A stretch of DNA of 14,421 bases from Thermoplasmata archaeon (lineage in GTDB: Archaea > Thermoplasmatota > Thermoplasmata > Thermoplasmatales > Thermoplasmataceae): positions 1-14,421 of the forward strand of contig JAJZKX010000017.1 of assembly GCA_021850745.1 (NCBI GenBank). The letters run 5' to 3'. The notes below the pieces were generated by a model that worked only from the letters and a program-made list of their open reading frames with translations, made no database searches and had not been told where the DNA came from. Below are positions 8,573 through 13,814 of this stretch, piece after piece. Positions within the stretch are counted from its first letter, which is position 1, and each line of letters starts with the position of its first letter. The translations under genes were made by a program, and so were the position numbers.

Positions 8573-8578
8573 TCCGCC
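8551..8578 (-). terminator. Perfect 9-bp hairpin with U6 tail, embedding both convergent stop codons
   Basis: GGCGGATCA (8557-8565) and TGATCCGCC (8570-8578) are perfect inverted repeats around a four-base GAGT loop. Read on the minus strand, the stem is followed immediately by TTTTTT (8556-8551), which is the layout of an intrinsic terminator for the 311-residue protein gene. The left arm contains that gene's stop (8563-8565). The right arm begins with the TGA (8570-8572) of the plus-strand ThyX-like gene. The structure is seen; activity in an archaeon is inferred. Confidence 0.65.
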
Positions 8579-9498
8579 GGTACACTGTATTCGAGTACCA
8601 TATTCCAGTCCCTGAATGTGGAAAAAGATCCGAGGACGAGCCCGGTGAACCTTTCAAGATGCATCTGGGGCACGACCATGTAGAACGAGAAACCGCGTCC
8701 AAAAAGCTGGTGGCCGACACCCAGGAAGGCAATCGACTTCTCGGTGGATTCCGAGAAGTATGTGTTCATCAGCGGGTTGGAGAAGGTCATTTCATAGATC
8801 CGTTCATCCCTTGAGATCTCGGTTAGCTTTACGTTCTGCTCCAGGAGTTTCTGCCTTTCATAATATATTGCATGAGACTCGTTGCCCTCTACGTACTTCA
8901 TCTCCCTGACCCAGTTGTGCCCGAATATGTTGATTACGGGGTCGTGCTTTATGTCCATTGCGCTTGGCGGGACATCCGATCCAATCTGCACATACTGCAG
9001 TGGGATCTGCTTCGATATTCCCCTGTATTCCTCCACGAGTCCCCTGCTCTCCCCAAGATACTTCACCTGGAAATTGGGGATTTCCACCCCATGCTTCGCG
9101 ATGATCCCGGATACTGACCTGTGATCATTCCTGTGGTACCTGAAAAACACATGTATGTCTCCGCACTGGAGCATTATGGCATCCACGACAACGGAAGGCG
9201 TCTTTATGAGCTCCCTGAAGAAGGAGTAAGCCGTAGTGGATGAAATGTCAAGAACGCTTGACCACGTGCTGCCCTCAACATTGGAACCAAAGCTGGTCAG
9301 CTTGCCTGAAACCTCGCGCATCGACTCGCTGCTGATCTCGGGAGTATTGATGATGATGGAACCGCCATTCTTCTTTACCCTGATTCTCGCCACAGAGGTG
9401 AGTGAATAGTCCTTGGAGATTTCAGAAAGCGGGTGATCCAGCTTGAGGACTATCTGCCCCTGCATGTTGAGCTTCTTGTCAATCTCATGAATAATCAT
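8563..9498 (-). CDS. Unrecognised soluble protein, 311 aa
   Basis: The frame is open from TTG 9513, but I choose ATG 9498. A TATA-like box on the minus strand (AATATAAG, 9524-9517) sits about 23 bases upstream of 9498, which would put the transcript start at or next to the ATG, so the upstream TTG would not be transcribed. No Shine-Dalgarno is visible, consistent with a leaderless mRNA. The protein has no signal peptide, no transmembrane segment and no cysteine cluster. It looks alpha/beta, with alternating strands and helices: an early region resembling a small regulatory fold ('LTSVARIRVKKNGGSIIINTP'), a central 'VVVDAIMLQCGDIHVFFRYHRNDHRSVSGIIAKHG', and a C-terminal half rich in aromatic strands. 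The helix-turn-helix of archaeal bacterio-opsin-activator-like regulators, which share a loosely similar N-terminal pattern, is not evident. I do not recognise the family. It converges with the ThyX-like gene, overlapping it by ten bases, and diverges from the FAH-family gene. Confidence 0.8.
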   Translation of the reverse strand: MIIHEIDKKLNMQGQIVLKLDHPLSEISKDYSLTSVARIRVKKNGGSIIINTPEISSESMREVSGKLTSFGSNVEGSTWSSVLDISSTTAYSFFRELIKTPSVVVDAIMLQCGDIHVFFRYHRNDHRSVSGIIAKHGVEIPNFQVKYLGESRGLVEEYRGISKQIPLQYVQIGSDVPPSAMDIKHDPVINIFGHNWVREMKYVEGNESHAIYYERQKLLEQNVKLTEISRDERIYEMTFSNPLMNTYFSESTEKSIAFLGVGHQLFGRGFSFYMVVPQMHLERFTGLVLGSFSTFRDWNMVLEYSVPADQL

Positions 9499-9516
9499 GC
9501 GTGGTAATCGCAACTA

Positions 9517-9524
9517 CTTATATT
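9517..9524 (-). promoter_or_regulatory. TATA-like box for the 311-residue protein
   Basis: Minus-sense AATATAAG is centred about 23 bases before ATG 9498. It lies within an AT-rich divergent region (9514-9595) that also contains the FAH promoter and a further unassigned AT run at 9531-9540. Confidence 0.5.
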
Positions 9525-9562
9525 ACTGTTTATTATAATATTCTCGTATTCTTTTTTGCGGG

Positions 9563-9574
9563 TTTTTATTATAC
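9563..9574 (+). promoter_or_regulatory. TATA-like box for the FAH-family gene
   Basis: TTTTTATTATAC has its core TTATTATA centred about 26 bases upstream of ATG 9596. That is the archaeal TATA-to-start distance expected if transcription begins at the start codon. A possible AAGG at 9587-9590 could act as a weak ribosome binding site if there is a short leader. Confidence 0.6.
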
Positions 9575-9595
9575 AACATAAGGGTTAAGGATCGC

Positions 9596-10408
9596 ATGAG
9601 AATAGGAAGAGGGATATACGACGGCAGACCGGTATATTTCATAAAGGGGGAGTCTGGCGTCGAGATACTCCACGGTTCCCAGGAGGAGATCATGGGGGGA
9701 AACTTTTCCACCGATGTCACCGTCTCCGAGACAAGTGTTGAACCAAGGAACCCCGTGGTACCCGGAAACATATACTGCCTTGCGAGGAATTACCCAGAAC
9801 ACTCCAGGGAATCAGGATCGGAAGCGAGCGGTTTCCCCGCCGTGTTCATGAAACCTACCTCATCCGTTTCGTGGAGCGGAATGCCCATAGAGATCCCGTG
9901 GTTCAGCAAGATGATAGACTATGAGACGGAACTTGTATGCATCGTCGGGAAGAGTGCCCATGGGGTAAGCAGGAAAGAGGCACTCGATCATGTCTTCGGA
10001 TATACCGTTGGGAATGACGTGAGCGACAGGTTCCACCAGTTCCAGAGCACTCTGGGTTATCTGGCAAAGGCCTATCCGGGATATGCTCCCCTTGGCCCTT
10101 ACATCACCACGGCGGATGAATTCGATGGCCTGCCTGACCTCAGGATCAGGACCATGCTGAACGGAAAGGCCATGCAGGACGCAAGGACCTCCGAAATGGG
10201 CCATGACATATCAGAGATCATAGAATATCTCTCCAGGTACTTCCTCCTTCTGCCTGGAGACGTCATTTTCACGGGAACCCCTCAGGGGCCAGGATACTTC
10301 AGGAAACCCCCTTCTTTTCTCAGGGACGGTGACATCCTTGAATCCGAAATCGAGAGGATTGGGTCACTCAGGAATCCTGTTGTGACGTCTGAGGGAAAGG
10401 AAGCATAG
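9596..10408 (+). CDS. Fumarylacetoacetate hydrolase (FAH) family protein, 270 aa
   Basis: The protein has the typical FAH C-terminal-domain layout. 'IYCLARNYPEHSRESG' (59-74) corresponds to the conserved 'GLNYxxHxxE' entry. 'MIDYETELVCIVGK' supplies Glu110 and Glu112, and 'GYTVGNDVSDR' supplies Asp141; together these form the expected divalent-metal triad. 'LAKAYPGYAPLGPYITTADEF' (156-176, with Lys158) and 'GDVIFTGTPQGPG' (221-233) complete the active-site loops. Length fits bacterial and archaeal FAH proteins. Members cleave or dehydrate 2-oxo acids: acylpyruvate hydrolases, fumarylpyruvate hydrolase, oxaloacetate decarboxylase, 2-keto-3-deoxy sugar acid dehydratase, HpaG-type enzymes. Nothing nearby fixes the substrate. 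Immediately after Asp141 the sequence 'RFHQFQSTLG' departs from the common 'RDxQ' form, which may reflect a different substrate. Transcription is probably leaderless from the TATA box at 9563-9574. Confidence 0.88.
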   Translation: MRIGRGIYDGRPVYFIKGESGVEILHGSQEEIMGGNFSTDVTVSETSVEPRNPVVPGNIYCLARNYPEHSRESGSEASGFPAVFMKPTSSVSWSGMPIEIPWFSKMIDYETELVCIVGKSAHGVSRKEALDHVFGYTVGNDVSDRFHQFQSTLGYLAKAYPGYAPLGPYITTADEFDGLPDLRIRTMLNGKAMQDARTSEMGHDISEIIEYLSRYFLLLPGDVIFTGTPQGPGYFRKPPSFLRDGDILESEIERIGSLRNPVVTSEGKEA

Positions 10409-10430
10409 GGATCTTCCGCCAGCCATGAGA

Positions 10431-10445
10431 CCTGATCAGATCAGG
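10431..10445. repeat. 15-base palindrome at the FAH / membrane-protein convergent junction
   Basis: CCTGATC and GATCAGG are perfect inverted repeats around one central base, and they contain the minus-strand stop codon (10436-10438). No T tract follows on either strand, so this is only a weak terminator candidate, or possibly chance. Confidence 0.35.
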
Positions 10446-10771
10446 CCCAGATAGTAAGCCAGAAGGGCTACTGAAAAGATTATGGACACCAGCAGGATGA
10501 TGAGCCCGATCCTCCCTGCATTGCTCTCCCGGGCGGGCATCGCCATGCCGTACTGGTCATACGCTGGATCTTCTGCCTGAATGACGTTTGCCGGCTGCTG
10601 TTTCCGGTAAGGCCTTCCTCTCCTGCCCAGCCTGAAGAAAGGTATGAAAAAGAAAAATGGAAAGAAGAAGAAAGACCTGGCATAATAGGGAAAGAAAGAC
10701 AAGAGCGCAAAATAGAGGGCGAACATGGAAAGCAGGTATACTAGGTAAATCACCATCCACCGCGATCTCAT
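10436..10771 (-). CDS. Small Phe-rich membrane protein, 111 aa
   Basis: There are two clear transmembrane segments, residues 5-27 and 87-110, plus a very Phe-rich hydrophobic stretch at 31-46 ('ARSFFFFPFFFFIPFF') that may be a third, short or re-entrant segment. A basic block 'RLGRRGRPYRK' (47-57) follows the Phe stretch and suggests that side faces the cytoplasm. A hydrophilic linker (58-86) contains 'AEDPAYDQYG'. No family is recognised. The start ATG at 10771 gives a short charged N-terminus. A minus-sense TTAATA box centred near 10800 lies about 28 bases upstream, as for other genes here. It converges with the FAH gene (27-base gap) and diverges from the DUF2175 gene. Confidence 0.72.
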   Translation of the reverse strand: MRSRWMVIYLVYLLSMFALYFALLSFFPYYARSFFFFPFFFFIPFFRLGRRGRPYRKQQPANVIQAEDPAYDQYGMAMPARESNAGRIGLIILLVSIIFSVALLAYYLGLI

Positions 10772-10795
10772 TTCAATGGTCGATTCAGGAATGAG

Positions 10796-10803
10796 GTATT
10801 AAG
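10796..10803 (-). promoter_or_regulatory. TATA-like box for the small membrane protein
   Basis: Minus-sense TTAATA with its flanks is centred about 28 bases upstream of the ATG at 10771. No Shine-Dalgarno precedes that ATG, which fits a leaderless or near-leaderless transcript. Confidence 0.4.
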
Positions 10804-10847
10804 GATTTCCTGTCTGGCAACTCTGGACACGGGAGCAATGCCACCAA

Positions 10848-10855
10848 TTTTTATA
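10848..10855 (+). promoter_or_regulatory. TATA-like box that decides the DUF2175 start
   Basis: TTTTTATA is centred about 25 bases upstream of ATG 10876. The earlier in-frame ATGs at 10858 and 10861 almost touch the box and would lie upstream of the predicted transcript start, so they are unlikely to be used. Confidence 0.6.
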
Positions 10856-10875
10856 GAATGATGGATTTTAGCAGA

Positions 10876-11178
10876 ATGGCTGAATTCAACTGTTATGTTT
10901 GCACCGGAAAGGTCAGGACCGGGGAGAAATTCACTTTCACCAGGAAGGGTGCAGTGCATTTCGACTGCTTCATTTCTTCCAGGAGAACGGAGCTCAAGGA
11001 TGAGAAGCATGAGGAGCTGAGAACGCTGAGCATCCTGCTTGACTCTCAGCTAAAGTACCTTCTGGATATCCTTTTGCTGGGAAAGCAGGATGGCGGGATA
11101 GGCGACTACCTCAATTCAAAATACAAGGAGATAGAGGCAGGCTGCGGCGAGACAACCAGGCTCATCAGCGACCTCTGA
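10876..11178 (+). CDS. DUF2175-type small zinc-binding protein, 100 aa
   Basis: The N-terminal half matches the archaeal DUF2175 pattern: Cys6-x2-Cys9, then 'GEKFTFTRKGAVHFDCF' with His28 and Cys31. Together these form a likely CxxC...HxxC zinc site of the kind found in treble-clef or LIM-like knuckles. The C-terminal half is helical and charged, with a Leu-rich helix ('LSILLDSQLKYLLDILLLGK', 51-70) that could pair with a partner. There is no signal peptide or transmembrane segment. Family function is not established; DUF2175 proteins are small and archaeal, and a nucleic-acid or protein adaptor role is only inference. I chose ATG 10876 rather than 10858 because of the TATA spacing and because the Cys knuckle then begins a few residues in. 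The next gene (MFS) has its own promoter. Confidence 0.75.
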   Translation: MAEFNCYVCTGKVRTGEKFTFTRKGAVHFDCFISSRRTELKDEKHEELRTLSILLDSQLKYLLDILLLGKQDGGIGDYLNSKYKEIEAGCGETTRLISDL

Positions 11179-11230
11179 CGCATGATCCTGCGGGAGAGAT
11201 AACTGCCGCTGCAAGCCGGATGTTCCTAAT

Positions 11231-11239
11231 GTTTAATAG
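11231..11239 (+). promoter_or_regulatory. TATA-like box for the MFS gene
   Basis: GTTTAATAG is centred about 26-27 bases upstream of ATG 11262 with no Shine-Dalgarno in between, fitting leaderless transcription. The rest of the 83-base gap 11179-11261 shows nothing else convincing. Confidence 0.55.
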
Positions 11240-11261
11240 ACCGTGACCACTGAGAACCGGG

Positions 11262-12632
11262 ATGCAGGAAGACCCCAGGATCGCAGTTGCAAGGTTCGTC
11301 TTTGAGAGGGAAAATCGTGGAATTTCCATCTTCGTCTTTCTCGCCGCGGCCGGGATTTTCCTTGACGTGTGGGACCTGACCGCATTCTCGTTTGTCATAT
11401 CACCCTTCGTGTCAGTTTTTGCACCGACTTCCATGATGAAAGCGCTTGCAGTCACCTCTGCAAACATAGGTGCCGTTGCAGGAGCCATCCTTGGTGGAGC
11501 GCTGACAGACCGGCTCGGCAGGAGGTCGATGTTCATCTACAGCATGCTGATCTTTGTGGCAACCGCTTTCCTCCAGGCCCTGTCCACAAGCGTGGTTGAG
11601 TTTACGGTATTCAGGGCAATCATGGGATTCGGCCTTGGGGCGGATGTCGCCACCGGTTTCTCCTATATCTACGAGTTTGCGTCGTCTGGGCAGAGGAGGA
11701 ATTTCTATTCGCTGTGGGGATATGCGTTCTCCGTCACCGCAATAGTTGCGGTGCTGACCACTCTTGCCGCCCTCACTTTCCACACAGGCTACAACCTCAT
11801 CTGGAGGATTCCTTTCATACTTGGCGGAGTCTTTGCGGCCGTGATAATCATCCTGAGATTCGCCCTCCCTGAAAGCCCCATATGGCTGGCATACCGCGGA
11901 AGGTACAGCAGGGTGAGGGCAGCACTGGAATCCGCTTATGGGAGCGTGCCCGATGGAATCCCGGAACATGACATGCCGGCGGCAGGGCCTGACATTGTGA
12001 AGAAGTTCAGGGAGGTCTTTGCACGGGGCAGGAACAGGGTGCTGGGATTTGCCATCTCGATGAATGTGATTGTTGGCGTCGTGAGCTGGGGATTCGTGTT
12101 CTACATCACGTATTCACTTACTTCGCTCGGCATAACATCGTACGCCGGCGCCCTTGTGTTCGACCTCTTCATATTCGGTTCGGCCTTCGCCGGATCATAC
12201 CTCAGCCCTTACCTTGCGGGGAGAATTGGCAGCAAGTGGGGTTCCGTGATCCCCTCCGCCGGGATTGTTGCAGCACTGTTTCTGTCCCTCCTCGCAGTTC
12301 AGGGGATTATCCCGCTCATATCATTCGTTCCCATAGCCGCGGCAATCCTCTTCCTGGAATATCTTGGCCCAATGTCCTACAATGCGATCGTGAACCACGC
12401 GTATCCTTCCAGTGTGCGTGGATCTGTTAATGGCGTGAATTACATGGTTAACAAGGTGGTTGAGGCAGCTACCGGTTTCATGGGGGGAACGTACGCCTTT
12501 TTCGTGGTCACGGCCGTAAATGCAAGCTTCGTGCTGCTCTGCACTGTTGCTGCAATTGTCCTTGGATCGAACGTGATTCTGCTGAATCCCGTAACGGTTG
12601 AAAAGGATGGTCTGGCAGCGGAGACCGCCTGA
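11262..12632 (+). CDS. Major facilitator superfamily transporter (metabolite:H+ / sugar porter type), 456 aa
   Basis: About 12 hydrophobic helices are arranged in two halves around a cytoplasmic loop near residues 210-255. 'FLDVWDLTAF' (33-42) in helix 1 matches the acidic 'LDGYDL' element of the metabolite:H+ symporter groups. 'GGALTDRLGRR' (78-88) is the MFS motif A between helices 2 and 3. 'FRAIMGFGLGAD' (117-128) resembles helix 4 of the family. 'PESPIWL' (203-209) is the sugar-porter signature that ends helix 6. A second, weaker motif A-like segment, 'LAGRIGSKWG', lies between helices 8 and 9. It is expected in the cytoplasmic membrane as a proton-coupled importer of a sugar, organic acid or aromatic acid; the substrate cannot be assigned. 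It probably has its own leaderless promoter. Its stop lies 12 bases from the stop of the convergent moaB. Confidence 0.9.
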   Translation: MQEDPRIAVARFVFERENRGISIFVFLAAAGIFLDVWDLTAFSFVISPFVSVFAPTSMMKALAVTSANIGAVAGAILGGALTDRLGRRSMFIYSMLIFVATAFLQALSTSVVEFTVFRAIMGFGLGADVATGFSYIYEFASSGQRRNFYSLWGYAFSVTAIVAVLTTLAALTFHTGYNLIWRIPFILGGVFAAVIIILRFALPESPIWLAYRGRYSRVRAALESAYGSVPDGIPEHDMPAAGPDIVKKFREVFARGRNRVLGFAISMNVIVGVVSWGFVFYITYSLTSLGITSYAGALVFDLFIFGSAFAGSYLSPYLAGRIGSKWGSVIPSAGIVAALFLSLLAVQGIIPLISFVPIAAAILFLEYLGPMSYNAIVNHAYPSSVRGSVNGVNYMVNKVVEAATGFMGGTYAFFVVTAVNASFVLLCTVAAIVLGSNVILLNPVTVEKDGLAAETA

Positions 12633-12657
12633 AGGATTGGATGCTCATTCCTTGGTC
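12623..12657. terminator. Bulged inverted repeat at the MFS / moaB convergent junction
   Basis: GACC (12623-12626) plus AAGGA (12632-12636) pair with contiguous TCCTTGGTC (12649-12657), leaving a five-base bulge on the left and a 12-base loop. The MFS stop (12630-12632) straddles the bulge and stem, and the moaB stop (12645-12647) lies in the loop. No T tract is present, so terminator activity is doubtful. Confidence 0.25.
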
Positions 12658-13148
12658 GCTTCACGCACCGCATGAAATACAATTTCCCTTATTATCTGGA
12701 AAGCGGTCTCCTGGGCAGAGGGAGATCCCGGTATTGCGAAAATTACCCTTCCCTCATGGATGAACATTGAAGCGTCAGAAAGATAGGCCATGATGCCCGC
12801 AGTGCCTGCACTTCTAGCCCTGAATAGTTCGCCGAAGCCGGGGAGTTCCTTCCAGCATGCATCCCTCAGGGTGGCGGAAGTAAGATCCTTCCTGGACGGC
12901 CCGGTTCCTCCGCTGAAGATAATGCAATTGAAGTCTCCGGGATGGCTGAGCATGCGGGTGATCTCCCCGGCAGAGTCACTGATCACCTTCCTCTCGGTTT
13001 TCTTGGCTATTCCGGAAATCAGGTCTGCCATGATGGAGCCAGACGCATCTGACTCAAGATCCCTGGTGCTGGAAACGGTGATGACCAGGGCCCTGATCGT
13101 GATCCGGCTGTCCTCTCCTGAATGTTCATTGGTGAGAATCCGGTTCAC
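12645..13148 (-). CDS. moaB: MoaB/MogA-family molybdenum cofactor biosynthesis protein, 167 aa
   Basis: The protein shows the MoaB/MogA fold markers. 'ALVITVSSTRDLESDASGS' (20-38) contains the D-x-SG loop at 34-37. 'CIIFSGGTGPSRKDLTSATL' (75-94) contains the GGTG and Asp88 molybdopterin-binding motif. 'ELPGFGELFRARS' (101-113) and 'IFAIPGSPSA' (136-145) follow. These proteins adenylylate molybdopterin to activate it for metal insertion; in archaea the family member is generally called MoaB. The GGTG is followed by 'PSRKD' rather than the common 'xTPRD'. The only plausible start that keeps the N-terminal strand is GTG 13148, which lies inside the end of moaC and gives a 23-base overlap. A weak GTGA sits just upstream. 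It is the last gene of the moaA-D-C-B operon and is translated from the same minus-strand transcript. Confidence 0.88.
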   Translation of the reverse strand: MNRILTNEHSGEDSRITIRALVITVSSTRDLESDASGSIMADLISGIAKKTERKVISDSAGEITRMLSHPGDFNCIIFSGGTGPSRKDLTSATLRDACWKELPGFGELFRARSAGTAGIMAYLSDASMFIHEGRVIFAIPGSPSAQETAFQIIREIVFHAVREATKE

Positions 13149-13569
13149 CCTTCACTTTTCTCAGCACCCTGATATCACTGATCTCTGTTTCCTGGTACTG
13201 GCCATTCTCGTCCTTCTCGAGATACTTGACCATGTCCCATATGGTGAGAAGGGCAACGGACACCCCGGTTATTGCTTCCATTTCCACCCCTGTCCTGTAA
13301 TGGGAGGAAACTGTGCAGGTGCAGGTGATGGCCCTGTCAGCCACGGAGAATTCAATGGACGTATGCTCTATTGGTATGGGGTGGCAATACGGAATCAGGT
13401 CGGGTGTCTTCTTGATGGCCATGATCCCTGCCGCCCTGGCAACGGGGATTGGATCCCCCTTCCTCACCCTTCCTTCCCTGATCTCCTTAACTGTGCTATC
13501 CCTGAGCGTTATCACCCCGGAAGCTGTAGCTTCCCTTTTCACAATTTCCTTGGACGATATGTCTATCAT
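13126..13569 (-). CDS. moaC: Cyclic pyranopterin monophosphate synthase MoaC, 147 aa
   Basis: MoaC converts 3',8-cyclo-7,8-dihydro-GTP, made by MoaA, to cyclic pyranopterin monophosphate. The sequence is a clear family member: 'MIDISSKEIVKREATASG' at the N-terminus, 'KGDPIPVARAAGIMAIKKTPDLIPYCHPIPI' (37-67, with the conserved Lys and His63), 'TGVEMEAITGVSVALLTIWDMVK' (93-115, with Asp112 and Lys115 matching the catalytic Asp/Lys pair) and 'ENGQYQETEISDIRVLRKVKG' at the end. Length is normal for an archaeal MoaC. ATG 13569 lies two bases after the moaD stop and six bases after a GGTGG ribosome binding site located inside the last codons of moaD. Its 3' end overlaps moaB by 23 bases. Confidence 0.96.
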   Translation of the reverse strand: MIDISSKEIVKREATASGVITLRDSTVKEIREGRVRKGDPIPVARAAGIMAIKKTPDLIPYCHPIPIEHTSIEFSVADRAITCTCTVSSHYRTGVEMEAITGVSVALLTIWDMVKYLEKDENGQYQETEISDIRVLRKVKGEPDSHQ

Positions 13570-13571
13570 TT

Positions 13572-13814
13572 CTATCCACCGGTTACCATTGGAAAGACCG
13601 CAAGCGTATCGCCATCACTGAGAACGTATTCCCTGTCCCTGTACTCCATGTTCACTGCAAACAGGACATTGTTGTCGCGAATACTGCTGCCGCACTGCAG
13701 CCTGATCCTGGACAAGATGTCTGAAAGCCTTGCGCCTGTTTCCAGTTCAATGGCTTCTTCCCGCTTTCCCATGCACTCCTTAATCATTGCAAAGTAGCGT
13801 ATCCTGATATTCAT
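13572..13814 (-). CDS. moaD: MoaD/ThiS-family sulfur carrier protein, 80 aa
   Basis: This is a small ubiquitin-like protein ending in '...GDTLAVFPMVTGG', with the exposed C-terminal Gly-Gly that is thiocarboxylated to donate sulfur to molybdopterin. 'MNIRIRYFAMIKECMGKREEAIEL' (1-24) is a standard MoaD first hairpin, and 'LSDILSRI' begins the helix. Length is typical. The ATG at 13814 lies within the 3' end of moaA (35-base overlap) and is preceded by GGTGA (minus sense, 13822-13818), a strong Shine-Dalgarno. Position between moaA and moaC argues for MoaD rather than ThiS. Its partner MoaE is not in the window. Codons 12-22 are the stretch duplicated in inverted orientation at the window end. 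Confidence 0.92.
   Translation of the reverse strand: MNIRIRYFAMIKECMGKREEAIELETGARLSDILSRIRLQCGSSIRDNNVLFAVNMEYRDREYVLSDGDTLAVFPMVTGG
13576..13580 (-). promoter_or_regulatory. Ribosome binding site for moaC built from the moaD Gly-Gly codons
   Basis: Minus-sense GGTGG lies six bases before the moaC ATG. The same bases are most of the GGT GGA codons for the C-terminal Gly-Gly of MoaD, so coding and translation signals coincide here. Confidence 0.6.
13747..13779 (-). repeat. 33-base inverted repeat, arm 1 (inside moaD)
   Basis: The minus-strand sequence of these 33 bases is identical to the plus strand at 14389-14421. Here it encodes moaD residues 12-22 ('ECMGKREEAIE'), which look authentic for a MoaD protein, so this is the native copy. 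Confidence 0.9.

Noticed and set aside
11412..11969. 185-residue minus-strand open frame opposite the MFS gene
   Set aside because: It is rich in Cys, Pro, Arg and His, as expected from reading a membrane-protein gene backwards, and the MFS frame is unambiguous.
12790..13797. 335-residue open frame on the plus strand across the moa operon
   Set aside because: It lies antisense to moaB, moaC and moaD, all strongly conserved and well positioned. Its translation has no family features, and it has no promoter or ribosome binding site of note.
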